Of a stretch of 43,627 nucleotides of DNA, positions 28,509 to 37,848 are shown in pieces; the first letter of the stretch is position 1; each line of letters starts with the position of its first letter. The position numbers and the translations under genes were made by a program. The stretch is from Stenotrophomonas ginsengisoli (GTDB lineage: Bacteria; Pseudomonadota; Gammaproteobacteria; Xanthomonadales; Xanthomonadaceae), in NCBI RefSeq assembly GCF_001431485.1, contig NZ_LDJM01000019.1:1-43627 (forward strand), read 5' to 3'. Under the pieces are notes generated by a model. The model saw only the letters and a program-made list of their open reading frames with translations, was not told where the DNA came from and did no database searches.

Positions 28509-29593
28509 CAACTGCCCTCGGACAGGCGGGCCAGTTCGTCGGCCTGGTGCTCGTGCTGCAGGCGGGCGATCAGTTCGTCCATGCCGCCTTCGATGATGGC
28601 CGGCAGGTCGTACAGGGTCAGGCCCTCGACGCGATGGTCGGTGATCCGCCCCTGCGGGAAGTTGTAGGTGCGGATGCGCTGGGAGCGGTCACCGCTGCCG
28701 ACCTGCAGCCGGCGTGACTCGGCCTGGGCGGCGGCCTGCTTGTTGCGTTCGGCATCCAGCAGCTGGGCCTTCAGGCGCTTCATGGCCTTGTCGCGGTTGG
28801 CGTGCTGGCTGCGTTCGGTCTGGCATTCCACCACCACCCCGGACGGCACATGGGTGATGCGGATGGCCGATTCGGTCTTGTTGACGTGCTGGCCGCCGGC
28901 GCCGGAGGAGCGGAAGGTATCCACTTTCAGCTCGGCCGGGTTGATCACCACGTCCTCCACATCCTCGGCCTCGGGAATGATGGCCACGGTGGCGGCCGAG
29001 GTATGGATGCGGCCCTGCGATTCGGTGGCCGGTACGCGCTGCACGCGGTGGGTGCCCGATTCGAACTTGAGCTGCGAATAGGCACCGCGGCCGACCACGC
29101 GGGCCACGATTTCCTTGAAGCCGCCGTGTTCGCCCGGGTTTTCCGATTCCACCTCGACCTTCCAGCCCAGGCGTTCGGCGTAACGGGCATACATGCGGAA
29201 CAGGTCGCCGGCAAAGATCGCCGCCTCGTCACCGCCGGTACCGGCGCGCACTTCCAAAAACAGGTTGCCGTCATCGCGCGGATCACGCGGCACCAGCAGC
29301 AGGGCCAGCTGCTCATCGAGCTGTTGCAGGCGTGTCTGGGCGGCGCTGATTTCCTCGTCGGCCAGCTCGCCCAGTTCGGGATCGTCAGCCATCGCCCGGG
29401 CGGCGTCGAGGTCGGCCTGGGTCGTGGCCTCGGCTTTCAGGGCATCAGCCACCGGTTGCAGCTGGGTGTACTCGCGGGAGAAATCGCGGAAGCGGTTGTT
29501 GTCGCTGACCACGGCCGGGTCGGCGAGCAGGTGCTGCAGTTCTTCGTGGCGCTCGGCCAGGGCCAGCAGTTTACGGCGCAGGGTCGGCGTCAT
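28508..29593 (-). CDS. prfA: Peptide chain release factor 1
   Basis: RF1 reads UAA and UAG in the ribosomal A site and triggers peptide release. The 361-residue protein has the codon-recognition tripeptide PAT at 188-190 (RF1-type, not the SPF of RF2) and the catalytic GGQ at 233-235 ([10 protein letters not shown]), whose Gln is the PrmC target. The ATG at 29593 lies inside the end of hemA, overlapping by 23 nt. This is the conserved hemA-prfA order, but the third gene is the O-GlcNAc transferase-like gene instead of prmC. Cytoplasmic. Confidence 0.97.
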   Translation of the reverse strand: MTPTLRRKLLALAERHEELQHLLADPAVVSDNNRFRDFSREYTQLQPVADALKAEATTQADLDAARAMADDPELGELADEEISAAQTRLQQLDEQLALLLVPRDPRDDGNLFLEVRAGTGGDEAAIFAGDLFRMYARYAERLGWKVEVESENPGEHGGFKEIVARVVGRGAYSQLKFESGTHRVQRVPATESQGRIHTSAATVAIIPEAEDVEDVVINPAELKVDTFRSSGAGGQHVNKTESAIRITHVPSGVVVECQTERSQHANRDKAMKRLKAQLLDAERNKQAAAQAESRRLQVGSGDRSQRIRTYNFPQGRITDHRVEGLTLYDLPAIIEGGMDELIARLQHEHQADELARLSEGS

Positions 29594-30854
29594 TGGCACG
29601 GGGCGGTGGGTCCGGGTTGTCGGCAGGGGCGGGGAACAGGCGCGCGGCCGCATCCAGCAGGGCATGGTCCTGGCCCTGGGCGGCCTGGCGCAGGGCCATG
29701 GTGGGCGGGTGCAGCAACTGCTTGGTCAGGCTGTTGGCAAACTGCGCCAGCACCTGTTCGGCCGGCTTGCCGGCGGCCAGCTGCTGCTGGGCCCGGGCCA
29801 GCAGGCCGTCGCGGGTATGGTCGGCAAAATGGCGCAGGTCGCGGATCACATTGGCGCGCGCGGCCGCGCGCTGGTTGTCCAGGTACTGGCCGACCTGCAT
29901 GTCGATGATGGCCTGGGCTGCATCGGCGGCCTGCAGGCGGCTGGCCCGGTTCTCGGCCACGGCCTTTTCCAGGTCGTCCACCGTATACAGGTAGGCATCG
30001 TCGAGGCGGGCCACGTCGGTGGCGATGTCGCGCGGCACGGCCAGGTCGAACAGCAGCATCGGCTTGTGCCGGCGCTGCTTCAGCGCGGCGGCGAGCATGG
30101 CCGCATCGATCACCGGGGTCGGCGAGGCGGTGGCGGCGAACACGATGTCCGCTTCGGCCAGCTGGCGCGGCAGCGCATCCAGGCTCAAGGCCATGCCGCC
30201 GTGGGCCTGGGCCAGGGCCTGGGCGCGGGACAGGGTGCGGTTGGCCACCAGCAGCCGGCGCACCTTGGCGTCGGACAGGTGCTTGGCCACCAGCTGCATG
30301 GTTTCACCGGCACCGACCAGCAGCACGGTCGCGCCATCCAGACGGATGAACGATTCCTGGGCCAGACGTACGGCGGTGGATGCCACCGAGACCGGGTTGG
30401 CGCCGATGCGGGTATCGGTGCGTGCCCGCTTGGCCACCGAGAAGGTGTGCTGGAACAGCTGGTCCAGCTGGTGGCCGAGGGTGGCGTGGCTGCGCGCCGC
30501 GCTCCAGGCATCCTTGACCTGGCCCAGGATCTGCGGCTCGCCCAGGACCATCGAGTCCAGCCCGGTGGCGACCCGGAACAGGTGGCGCACCGCCTCTCCC
30601 TCGCCATGCTGGTACAGATGGCCGTCCAGGTTGCCGGCCTGGCTGCTCAGCCACTGGTTCAGATTGGCCGGGTCCTCGGTCACCGCATACAGCTCGGTGC
30701 GGTTGCAGGTGGACAGCAGCACCGCCTCCTGCACCTGCGGATGCTCGCGCAGCGAGGCCAGGGCAACGGGCAGGGCTTCGCCAGCGAAGGACACGCGTTC
30801 GCGCAGTTCCACCGGTGCGGTCTGGTGGTTGAGTCCGAGCACCCACAGGCTCAT
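29571..30854 (-). CDS. hemA: Glutamyl-tRNA reductase
   Basis: HemA reduces glutamyl-tRNA(Glu) to glutamate-1-semialdehyde with NADPH, the first committed step of C5-route tetrapyrrole synthesis. The 427-residue protein has catalytic Cys50 in [11 protein letters not shown], the NADPH loop VGAGETM at 180-186 and the C-terminal dimerisation helix. [14 protein letters not shown] at the N-terminus is diagnostic. The last 23 nt overlap prfA, and the C-terminal tail is Pro/Asp/Ala-rich. It is divergent from the TPR gene with only 65 nt between starts, a shared promoter region without a clear consensus box. Confidence 0.97.
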   Translation of the reverse strand: MSLWVLGLNHQTAPVELRERVSFAGEALPVALASLREHPQVQEAVLLSTCNRTELYAVTEDPANLNQWLSSQAGNLDGHLYQHGEGEAVRHLFRVATGLDSMVLGEPQILGQVKDAWSAARSHATLGHQLDQLFQHTFSVAKRARTDTRIGANPVSVASTAVRLAQESFIRLDGATVLLVGAGETMQLVAKHLSDAKVRRLLVANRTLSRAQALAQAHGGMALSLDALPRQLAEADIVFAATASPTPVIDAAMLAAALKQRRHKPMLLFDLAVPRDIATDVARLDDAYLYTVDDLEKAVAENRASRLQAADAAQAIIDMQVGQYLDNQRAAARANVIRDLRHFADHTRDGLLARAQQQLAAGKPAEQVLAQFANSLTKQLLHPPTMALRQAAQGQDHALLDAAARLFPAPADNPDPPPRANDADPAP

Positions 30855-30919
30855 GGATAGATTGCTTGCGTTAAGCTGCTGGCGGTTGATCCTCCCATTT
30901 TACGTCCCGGCGCCCGCAG

Positions 30920-32605
30920 ATGCCCCATAGTTTGCGCAGTAAATCTTTTCTACTGATTTCATGGCTTTGGCCAATGGCGGCGTGGGCGCAGGCAACCCCT
31001 GCCGCGCCGGTGGTGGTCCAGGCCGACATTCCGCTGCAGGCCAGCCTGCAGGCCGAGTTTGCCTTGCAGTCCGGGCGTTTGGACGAGGCCGCACGGGCCT
31101 ATTTCGCCGCCGCACAGGCCAGTGGGCGCGATACCCGCTTGTCTGAACGGGCGACCCGGATTGCCATTCTGGCCAATGAACGCGCGCTGGCCGGGCAGGC
31201 CCTGGCACTGTGGCAGGCACAGTCCCCGCATGCCCCGGGGGTACGTGCCAGTGCCGCGGCGCTGGCCTTGCGCGAGGGCGATGTGGCTGCTGCGCAGCCG
31301 CTGCTGGCCGGGCTGGTGAATGATCCCGATCCGTTGGCCTGGCGGCAGGCACTGGGGGCGCTGGTCAATGCGGCCGGCAATCCGCAGGCGGTCGGCCAGG
31401 TCGTGCAGGGCCTGCTTGCCGATGACCAGCTGCCATCGACGATGGAGCTGTGGCAGGAGCTGGGCCGTTTGCTGCTGCGGCTGGACCAGCGCGCCCTGGT
31501 GGCCTCGATGGTGCCGGCGGCGGTGCAGCGTTTTCCCGATGATCCGCGGGTGGCCCTGCTGCATGCGATCCAGTTGTACGGCGACGGCCAGGCAGAGCAG
31601 GCGCTGGCTGTGCTGGCGCCGGTGCAGCAGCGGGTGGACGATGATCCGGCGCTGCGCAATGCCCTGGCTGCGCAATACGACGCCATGGGCCAGTGGGCCC
31701 TGGCCGCGCAGGTGATGGCGCGCGGCGAGCAGGACGTGCAGAGCTGGGGGCTGCGTGCGGCCCTGCTGGTGCGGCAGCAGGACCTGCCGGGCCTGAATGT
31801 GCTTTACGACACGCTGGTGGCCGAAGCCGGGGCACGCCCGGATGCGGCCCAGCGCCTGCTGCTGGGCAAGATGGCCCAGTACCTGGAGCGGCCCGGGCAG
31901 GCCCTGTCCTGGTACCGCGCGGTGGCCGGCGGGCCGGAGCGTGGCGAGGCCCAGCTGCGCGCCGTTGGCGTGCTTTACCACATGGGGCAGCCGCAGCAGG
32001 CGCTGGCGGCGGCCCGGGCGTTGCAGGATGACGTGGCCATGGACAAGGAGGTGCGCCGTGATGCCTACCTGGCCGAAGCCGAGCTGCATGGCCTGCTGCG
32101 CGACCCGGCCACCGAGCTGCAGGTGCTGATTCGTGGCCTGGCCGCTTTCCCCGGGGAGTCGGCGCTGCTGTATGCGCGCGGCCTGTACTGGGAGCGGCAG
32201 GATGATGTGCGCCGGGCCGAGGCCGACCTGCGCGCGCTGCTGCTGCAGGAACCGGACAGTGCCGCGGCCCTGAATGCACTGGGTTACATCCTGGCCGACC
32301 GCACCCGGCGCTATGACGAGGCGTTGGGGCTGATCGACCGTGCCCGCGTGGCCGAGCCGGACAATGCGGCCATCATCGACAGCTACGGCTGGGTACTGTA
32401 TCGCCTGGGCCGGCATGCCGAGGCACTGGAACAACTGCAGCGCGCCTGGTCATTGCAGCGCGATGCCGAGGTCGGCGCCCACCTGGCCGAAGTGCTGCTG
32501 GTGCTGGGGCAGCATGAGCAAGCCGAGGCGGTGTATCGCCAGGCACGTGAGCTGGACCGTGAAAGCCGTGCGGTTCAGTTGCTGGGTGAGAGGCTGGGTC
32601 GATGA
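30920..32605 (+). CDS. Exported tetratricopeptide repeat protein upstream of lolB
   Basis: This 561-residue protein has a signal peptide (FLLISWLWPMAAWAQA, cleavage near residue 23) and is then almost entirely helical TPR-like repeats. The repeats are clearest near the end, around ALNALGYILADRTRRYDEAL, SYGWVLYRLGRHAEALEQL and HLAEVLLVLGQHEQAEAVY. It is predicted to be periplasmic, a protein-protein scaffold. The position next to lolB, overlapping it by 4 nt (ATGA), is conserved in gammaproteobacteria and suggests a link to outer-membrane lipoprotein transport, but no specific partner is known. The start has no strong Shine-Dalgarno. Confidence 0.85.
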   Translation: MPHSLRSKSFLLISWLWPMAAWAQATPAAPVVVQADIPLQASLQAEFALQSGRLDEAARAYFAAAQASGRDTRLSERATRIAILANERALAGQALALWQAQSPHAPGVRASAAALALREGDVAAAQPLLAGLVNDPDPLAWRQALGALVNAAGNPQAVGQVVQGLLADDQLPSTMELWQELGRLLLRLDQRALVASMVPAAVQRFPDDPRVALLHAIQLYGDGQAEQALAVLAPVQQRVDDDPALRNALAAQYDAMGQWALAAQVMARGEQDVQSWGLRAALLVRQQDLPGLNVLYDTLVAEAGARPDAAQRLLLGKMAQYLERPGQALSWYRAVAGGPERGEAQLRAVGVLYHMGQPQQALAAARALQDDVAMDKEVRRDAYLAEAELHGLLRDPATELQVLIRGLAAFPGESALLYARGLYWERQDDVRRAEADLRALLLQEPDSAAALNALGYILADRTRRYDEALGLIDRARVAEPDNAAIIDSYGWVLYRLGRHAEALEQLQRAWSLQRDAEVGAHLAEVLLVLGQHEQAEAVYRQARELDRESRAVQLLGERLGR

Positions 32606-33240
32606 AAAAACCTTCCCTGATGTTGCTGGCGTGGATGCTGCTCGGCCTGGCCGGTTGCAGCAGCCTGCCCAATACCCCGGCCCCTGCGCCGGCGTTCGAG
32701 CCGGATGCACAGGCGCTGGCCGCTGAAGCCGAGCGTGTGCGCCAGGTGCACAGCCAGCTGGACTGGGGCTTTGCCGGCCGGGTGGCGGTGAGCAACGGGC
32801 GTGACGGCGGCAACGGGCGGCTGGACTGGCAGCAGGGCGGCGGCGGTTTCCAGGCCCGCCTCAGTGCCCCGGTGACGCGCCAGGGCTGGGAGTTGTCGAT
32901 GGATTTTGCCAGCGGCCAGGCGCGCCTGGACGGGCTGGCCGGTGGCCCGCGCCAGGGCAGCGACGCACGCGCGCTGGTGCAGCAGTCCACTGGTTGGGAC
33001 CTGCCGGTGGCCACCCTGGGTGACTGGGTGCGCGGGGTGCTGGACGGGCAGGCGCAGGTGCAGGCCCGCGATGCCGCCGGCCGTCCGCTGCGCGCCGAGC
33101 AGGATGGCTGGCAGGTCCAGTTCGGCCAGTGGTACGAGGCCGAGCCCGGCCGCCCGGCCCTGCCGCGACGCATTGATGCGGTCAATGGCCAGGCCCGGGT
33201 GCGCCTGCTGGTTGACCAATGGATGGGCTGGGAACAATGA
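32602..33240 (+). CDS. lolB: Outer-membrane lipoprotein insertion factor LolB
   Basis: LolB takes lipoproteins from periplasmic LolA and inserts them in the outer membrane. The 212-residue precursor has a lipobox LAGC with Cys19, then a mature domain with [13 protein letters not shown] and [19 protein letters not shown], the beta-barrel half typical of LolB, and a C-terminal [19 protein letters not shown]. It overlaps the TPR gene and ispE by ATGA on both sides, so the three are translationally coupled. The Ser after Cys19 (CSS) fits outer-membrane sorting. Confidence 0.92.
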   Translation: MKKPSLMLLAWMLLGLAGCSSLPNTPAPAPAFEPDAQALAAEAERVRQVHSQLDWGFAGRVAVSNGRDGGNGRLDWQQGGGGFQARLSAPVTRQGWELSMDFASGQARLDGLAGGPRQGSDARALVQQSTGWDLPVATLGDWVRGVLDGQAQVQARDAAGRPLRAEQDGWQVQFGQWYEAEPGRPALPRRIDAVNGQARVRLLVDQWMGWEQ

Positions 33241-34112
33241 CCGATACACATGACGTGGCCGGCTGGTCGTGGTGGCCGGCCCCGGCCAAGCTGAACCTGT
33301 TTTTGCACATCACCGGCCGCCGTGCCGATGGCTATCACCTGCTGCAGACCGTTTTCCGCCTGCTCGACTGGGGCGACCGCATCGGTCTGCGCCTGCGTGA
33401 TGACGGGCAGATCCTGCGGGTCGGGGAATCGGTGGCCGGGGTGGCGCCGGAACAGGACCTGGCCGTGCGCGCGGCGCGCGCGCTGCAGCAGGCCAGTGGC
33501 AGCCGGCTTGGCGCCGATATCCGGGTCGACAAGCAGGTCCCGGCCGGTGGTGGATTTGGCGGCGGCTCCTCCGATGCGGCCACCGTGCTGGTGGTGCTCA
33601 ACCGGCTCTGGGGCGCGGGCCTGGACGAAGACGCGCTGGCGTCCCTGGCCCTGGGCCTGGGCGCGGATGTGCCGGTGTTCGTGCGCGGCCGCAATGCCTG
33701 GGCCGAAGGGGTGGGCGAGCAGCTCACGCCGATCGCGCTGGCTCCGGCCTGGTACCTGGTGGTGGAGCCGGGCGTGCATGTGCCCACGGCCGCGCTTTTC
33801 CAGTCCGCGCAATTGACGCGTGACACGCCGATGGCGATAATAGGGAACTTCGCTTCCGGGGCTCTGACCGGCAACGCGTTCGAACCGGTGCTGCGGGCAT
33901 TGGAGCCAGCCGTCGAGGCCGTGTTCCAGCAGTTGACCCAGGTCGGTACGCCACGCCTTACCGGATCGGGGAGCGGCTGTTTTGTCGAGTTTGCCACGCG
34001 CGATGCTGCACAGCAGGCGCTGCGGGACTTGCCAAGGACGCTGCAAGCGCGGGTGGTGGCAGGAGTAGATCGATCGCCACTGCTTGATGCGCTGGACGCG
34101 ATGGACGTTTGA
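33237..34112 (+). CDS. ispE: 4-(cytidine 5'-diphospho)-2-C-methyl-D-erythritol kinase
   Basis: IspE phosphorylates CDP-ME in the MEP route to isoprenoids. This 291-residue GHMP kinase has the N-terminal [12 protein letters not shown] with Lys18, the ATP loop [12 protein letters not shown] at 104-115 and Asp144 in GADVPVF, with the third motif LTGSGSGCF near the C-terminus. It starts inside the lolB stop (ATGA). Its stop codon ends 3 nt before the first base of tRNA-Gln, so the two are very likely on one transcript. Confidence 0.96.
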   Translation: MTDTHDVAGWSWWPAPAKLNLFLHITGRRADGYHLLQTVFRLLDWGDRIGLRLRDDGQILRVGESVAGVAPEQDLAVRAARALQQASGSRLGADIRVDKQVPAGGGFGGGSSDAATVLVVLNRLWGAGLDEDALASLALGLGADVPVFVRGRNAWAEGVGEQLTPIALAPAWYLVVEPGVHVPTAALFQSAQLTRDTPMAIIGNFASGALTGNAFEPVLRALEPAVEAVFQQLTQVGTPRLTGSGSGCFVEFATRDAAQQALRDLPRTLQARVVAGVDRSPLLDALDAMDV

Positions 34113-34115
34113 TGT

Positions 34116-34192
34116 AGGGATGTCGCCAAGAGGCCCAAGGCACCAGGTTTTGATCCTGGCATTCGTAGGTTCGAATCCTACCATCCCTGCCA
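34116..34192 (+). tRNA. tRNA-Gln(TTG)
   Basis: The 77-nt cloverleaf has acceptor arms AGGGATG and CATCCCT, D-stem GCC/GGC, anticodon loop TTTTGAT with anticodon TTG, T-arm GTAGG-TTCGAAT-CCTAC, discriminator G and an encoded CCA. It is directly behind ispE and 87 nt before prs, an arrangement implying processing from a mixed mRNA-tRNA transcript. Confidence 0.97.
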
Positions 34193-34279
34193 TTTGACGC
34201 CGGTTACGTCCGGGACGGGCGCACCGGTGCCGCTGTAGTGCCGCATCGATACCGTATTCCCTACGCGCAGAGCTCCCCC

Positions 34280-35239
34280 ATGCAAGACTCCCCGAATCTG
34301 CTGGTTTTCTCCGGCAACGCCAACAAGCGTCTGGCCCACGACATCTGCAAGGAACTGGGCATCCGTCCGGGCAAGATGCTCGTCTCGCACTTCTCCGATG
34401 GCGAAGTCCAGGTCGAAATCCAGGAAAACGTCCGCAAGCAGGACGTCTTCGTCGTGCAGCCGACCTGTGCGCCCAGTGCCGAGCACCTGATGGAGCTGTT
34501 GGTCATCATCGATGCGCTCAAGCGCGCCAGTGCCGCCAGTGTGACCGCCGTGGTGCCGTATTTCGGCTATGCCCGCCAGGACCGCCGCATGCGCTCCTCG
34601 CGCGTGCCGATCACCGCCAAGGTGGCTGCCAAGATGTTCTCGGCCGTGCATACCGACCAGATCCTGACCGTGGACCTGCATGCCGACCAGATTCAGGGCT
34701 TCTTCGACATGCCCGTGGATAATGTCTACGCTTCGCCGTTGCTGCTGGCCGACATCTGGCGCGCCTACGGCACGCAGAACCTGATCGTGGTCAGCCCGGA
34801 CGTGGGTGGCGTGGTGCGTGCGCGTGCCGTGGCCAAGCGTCTGGATGATGCCGAACTGGCGATCATCGACAAGCGTCGTCCGCGCGCCAACGTCTCCACT
34901 GTGATGAACATCATCGGTGACGTGGAAGGCAAGAACTGCGTGATGGTCGATGATATCGTCGATACTGCCGGCACCCTGTGTGCGGCCGCTGCTGCCTTGA
35001 AGGCGCGCGGTGCATTGAAGGTGGCGGCGTACTGCACCCACGCCGTGCTCTCGGGCCCGGCGGTGGACAACCTGAACAACTCCCAGCTCGATGAGCTGGT
35101 GGTCACCGACACGATCCCGCTGTCTGAAGTGGCACGCCTGTGCCCGAAGATCCGCCAGATCTCGGTGGCTGAAATGCTGGCCGAAACGATGCGTCGCATC
35201 GCCTTCGGCGAGTCGGTCAGTTCGATGTACGTGGACTGA
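34280..35239 (+). CDS. prs: Ribose-phosphate pyrophosphokinase (PRPP synthetase)
   Basis: Prs makes PRPP from ribose-5-phosphate and ATP, feeding purine, pyrimidine, His, Trp and NAD synthesis. The 319-residue protein shows the class I landmarks: [13 protein letters not shown] at the N-terminus, [10 protein letters not shown], the catalytic loop region [21 protein letters not shown], and the PRPP-binding [13 protein letters not shown]. The start is the ATG at 34280 (MQDSPNLL); an upstream in-frame start would overlap the leader and lacks conservation. A GC hairpin with TTT follows its stop. Confidence 0.97.
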   Translation: MQDSPNLLVFSGNANKRLAHDICKELGIRPGKMLVSHFSDGEVQVEIQENVRKQDVFVVQPTCAPSAEHLMELLVIIDALKRASAASVTAVVPYFGYARQDRRMRSSRVPITAKVAAKMFSAVHTDQILTVDLHADQIQGFFDMPVDNVYASPLLLADIWRAYGTQNLIVVSPDVGGVVRARAVAKRLDDAELAIIDKRRPRANVSTVMNIIGDVEGKNCVMVDDIVDTAGTLCAAAAALKARGALKVAAYCTHAVLSGPAVDNLNNSQLDELVVTDTIPLSEVARLCPKIRQISVAEMLAETMRRIAFGESVSSMYVD

Positions 35240-35247
35240 TCCTTTGC

Positions 35248-35271
35248 GCGCCGGCCCTGTGCCGGCGCTTT
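35248..35271 (+). terminator. Terminator-like hairpin after prs
   Basis: GCGCCGGC (35248-35255) and GCCGGCGC (35261-35268), loop CCTGT, followed by TTT. It starts 8 nt past the prs stop. A second small hairpin, CTCGTC/GACGAG (35277-35296), lies in the rplY leader. Confidence 0.6.
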
Positions 35272-35344
35272 CCTGGCTCGTCTGGTCGCGGACGAGTCAT
35301 CAACGCCCTGCCGCGAGGCAGTGCATCCAATGAGAAGCAAGAAA

Positions 35345-35911
35345 ATGGCAAACGAAATCAAGGTTTCCCTGCGCGAAGTGCAAGGTCAGGGTGCGAGCCG
35401 CCGCCTGCGTCGCGCCGGTTCGGTCCCGGGCATCGTGTACGGTGGCGATCGCGCCCCGGCCATGGTCGAGTTCAACCACAACGAAATCTGGCTGGCACAG
35501 CAGAACGAGTGGTTCTACTCCTCGATCATCAACCTGGACCTGGATGGCACCATCTACCAGGTGCTGCTGCGTGACCTGCAGCGTCATCCGTTCAAGCAGC
35601 AGATCCTGCACCTGGACTTCCAGCGCGTGAACGCCAACGAAGTGCTGACCGCCACCGTGCCGCTGACCTTCATCAACGAAGAGATCTCGCCGGCCGGCAA
35701 GTCTGCCGACACCGCCGTTGCCCACGAGCTGAAGGACGTCACCATCGCCTGCCTGCCGGCCAACCTGCCGCAGTCCATCGTGGTTGACCTGGCCGAGCTG
35801 AAGGCCGGCGACGTGATCTACCTGGCCGACCTGAAGCTGCCGGAAGGCGTGGAAATCCCGGCTCTGAAGCTGGGTGCCGACCACAACACCGCTGTGGTCA
35901 CCGCCAAGTAA
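35345..35911 (+). CDS. rplY: 50S ribosomal protein L25/general stress protein Ctc
   Basis: L25 binds 5S rRNA in the large subunit. The 188-residue protein is the longer Ctc/TL5 type: an N-terminal L25 domain (1-95, with the typical RRLRRAGSVPGIVYGG) and a C-terminal beta domain (96-188, with DVTIACLPANLPQSIVVDL). The start was taken at the ATG (35345) with GAGAAG upstream; in-frame GTG (35321) and ATG (35330) starts would add up to eight residues. It follows prs and precedes pth, the standard order. Confidence 0.95.
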   Translation: MANEIKVSLREVQGQGASRRLRRAGSVPGIVYGGDRAPAMVEFNHNEIWLAQQNEWFYSSIINLDLDGTIYQVLLRDLQRHPFKQQILHLDFQRVNANEVLTATVPLTFINEEISPAGKSADTAVAHELKDVTIACLPANLPQSIVVDLAELKAGDVIYLADLKLPEGVEIPALKLGADHNTAVVTAK

Positions 35912-35928
35912 TTCCTGGCTGTGCTGCA

Positions 35929-35955
35929 ACAGGGCCCGCCAATGGCGGGCCCTGT
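35929..35955 (+). terminator. 12-bp hairpin between rplY and pth
   Basis: ACAGGGCCCGCC and GGCGGGCCCTGT with loop AAT, 17 nt past the rplY stop and 5 nt before AAGGAG. No U tract follows. It is either a terminator or a hairpin that shapes the pth ribosome-binding site. Confidence 0.55.
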
Positions 35956-35979
35956 CATGAAGGAGTAATGGTCTCGGAC

Positions 35980-36561
35980 ATGAGTGGTCTGAAACTGATC
36001 GTCGGCCTGGGCAATCCCGGCGCCGAACATGCCCGAACCCGGCACAACGCCGGGTTTCATTTCGTTGAGGCATTGGCCGAGAAGGCCGGTGCGCGCTGGG
36101 CTGTGGATGCCAAGTTGTTCGGCCAGACCTGCAAGGTCGAGATCGCCGGGCACAGTGTCTGGCTGCTCAAGCCGGCCACGTTCATGAACCTGTCCGGCAA
36201 GTCGGTCATCGCCGCGCAGAACTTCTGGAAGATCGCCCCCGAGCAGACCCTGGTCGCCCATGACGAGCTGGATCTGGCTGCCGGTACCGCGCGCCTGAAG
36301 TTCGATGGTGGCCACGGTGGGCAGAACGGCCTGCGTGACATCATCCGCCTGCTGGGTCATGGCAAGTTCCACCGCCTGCGTGTGGGCATTGGCCACCCGG
36401 GCAGCAAGGAAAAGGTGGTGGGCTGGGTGCTCTCGCGCCCGGGCACCGATGAGCAGGTCCTGCAGGACCGCGCCATCGATGCGGCCATCGACGTCTTGCC
36501 GCTGGCCTTGGCTGGCGATTTCAACGAGGCGATGAAGCGCCTGCACACCACCAAGGCGTGA
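35980..36561 (+). CDS. pth: Peptidyl-tRNA hydrolase
   Basis: Pth frees tRNA from peptidyl-tRNA that drops off ribosomes. The 193-residue protein has GLGNPG at 9-14, catalytic His22 in TRHNAGFHF, the tRNA-handling [13 protein letters not shown], and HDELDLAAG with the conserved Asp, then [12 protein letters not shown]. The start is uncertain. AAGGAG is only 2 nt from an ATG at 35968 but 14 nt from the ATG at 35980, which gives the usual [14 protein letters not shown]-terminus; the latter is preferred. Cytoplasmic. Confidence 0.95.
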   Translation: MSGLKLIVGLGNPGAEHARTRHNAGFHFVEALAEKAGARWAVDAKLFGQTCKVEIAGHSVWLLKPATFMNLSGKSVIAAQNFWKIAPEQTLVAHDELDLAAGTARLKFDGGHGGQNGLRDIIRLLGHGKFHRLRVGIGHPGSKEKVVGWVLSRPGTDEQVLQDRAIDAAIDVLPLALAGDFNEAMKRLHTTKA

Positions 36562-36624
36562 TTGGGTCGTGCCGGTTTGCGAGCCGGTAGTGCCCAGTTA
36601 CGACATTTACTGCGGAGCAATCTC

Positions 36625-37716
36625 ATGGGTATCAAATGCGGCATCGTTGGCCTGCCGAACGTCGGCAAGTCGACCCTGTTCAACGCCCTGACCAAGGCCG
36701 GCATTGCCGCGGCCAATTTCCCGTTCTGCACGATCGAGCCGAACACCGGCATCGTGCCGGTGCCGGATCCGCGTCTGGATGCGCTGTCGGCCATCGTCAA
36801 GCCCGAGCGCGTGATTCCGACCACGATGGAATTCGTGGACATCGCCGGTCTGGTGGCCGGTGCGTCCAAGGGTGAAGGCCTGGGCAACAAGTTCCTGGCC
36901 CACATCCGTGAGACCGATGCGATTGCCCATGTGGTGCGCTGCTTTGAAGATGGCAACGTGATCCACGTGGCCAACAAGGTCGACCCGATCGCCGACATCG
37001 ATACCATCGATACCGAGCTGGCCCTGGCCGACCTGGAAGCCGTGCTCAAGGCCCTGGACCGCGCCAGCCGCGCGGCCAAGGCCAATGACAAGGAAGCCCT
37101 GGCCCGCAAGCCGGTGCTGGAAAAGCTCGCCGCCGTGCTCGATCAGGGCCGCTCGGCCCGTTCGGCCGGCCTGGATGCCGAGGAGCGTGCGCTGGTGCGC
37201 GACATGTTCCTGATCACCCTCAAGCCGCTGATGTACATCGCCAACGTGGCCGAGGATGGTTTCGACAACAACCCGCACTTGGATGCCGTGCGCGCACGCG
37301 CCTTGGAAGAAGGCGCCGAAGTGGTGCCGGTGTGCGCCTCGATCGAGGAAGAGCTGTCCCAGCTGGACGATGCCGACCGTGACGAGTTCCTCAAGGACCT
37401 GGGCCTGGAAGAGCCGGGCCTGAACCGCGTGATCCGCGCCGGTTACAAGCTGCTGGGCCTGCAGACCTACTTCACCGCCGGTGTGAAGGAAGTCCGTGCA
37501 TGGCAGCTGCGCGCCGGTTCGACCGCGCCGCAGGCCGCCGGTGTGATCCATACCGATTTCGAGCGTGGCTTCATCCGTGCCGAAACCATCGGCTATGACG
37601 ACTTCATCAACCTCAAGGGTGAGGCCGGTGCCAAGGAAGCCGGGCGTCTGCGCCTGGAAGGCAAGGATTACATCGTCAAGGAAGGCGACGTGCTGCATTT
37701 CCGCTTCAACGTCTGA
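36625..37716 (+). CDS. ychF: Redox-regulated ATPase YchF (Obg-family)
   Basis: YchF is a ribosome-associated P-loop NTPase that prefers ATP and is linked to oxidative stress control. The 363-residue protein has the P-loop GLPNVGKS at 9-16, the [20 protein letters not shown] switch region, and NVAE in place of the NKxD of GTPases, the change that gives ATP preference. A C-terminal TGS domain ends with [16 protein letters not shown] lies 8 nt before the ATG. It is downstream of pth and ends in a strong intrinsic terminator. Confidence 0.97.
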   Translation: MGIKCGIVGLPNVGKSTLFNALTKAGIAAANFPFCTIEPNTGIVPVPDPRLDALSAIVKPERVIPTTMEFVDIAGLVAGASKGEGLGNKFLAHIRETDAIAHVVRCFEDGNVIHVANKVDPIADIDTIDTELALADLEAVLKALDRASRAAKANDKEALARKPVLEKLAAVLDQGRSARSAGLDAEERALVRDMFLITLKPLMYIANVAEDGFDNNPHLDAVRARALEEGAEVVPVCASIEEELSQLDDADRDEFLKDLGLEEPGLNRVIRAGYKLLGLQTYFTAGVKEVRAWQLRAGSTAPQAAGVIHTDFERGFIRAETIGYDDFINLKGEAGAKEAGRLRLEGKDYIVKEGDVLHFRFNV

Positions 37717-37739
37717 TGGCGCAGTGAAGTGAAGAAAAA

Positions 37740-37761
37740 CCCGCCGCAAGGCGGGTTTTTT
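37740..37761 (+). terminator. Intrinsic terminator of ychF
   Basis: CCCGCC (37740-37745), tetraloop GCAA, GGCGGG (37750-37755), then six T. An A-run on the 5' side can extend the stem. A textbook terminator 23 nt past the ychF stop. Confidence 0.92.
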
Positions 37762-37798
37762 GTTGCCTGCGGTGCGATGGGGCGGCGATGTGTCCGGC

Positions 37799-37826
37799 AA
37801 AAAAAATGCCCCGCAGTGCGGGGCAT
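37799..37826 (-). terminator. Intrinsic terminator of the TonB receptor gene
   Basis: On the minus strand a 9-bp stem (37826-37818 with 37814-37806, ATGCCCCGC/GCGGGGCAT) is followed by a run of about seven T (37805-37799). The plus strand also has a T run after the stem, so it can work both ways. It starts 22 nt past the receptor stop. Confidence 0.9.
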
Positions 37827-37848
37827 TTTTCATCACGCGTGGATGCCC

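Noticed and set aside
36565..36600. GCCGGTAGTGCC-like stretch between pth and ychF
   Set aside because: Too short and imperfect to call a repetitive palindromic element by eye; a genome-wide search would be needed.
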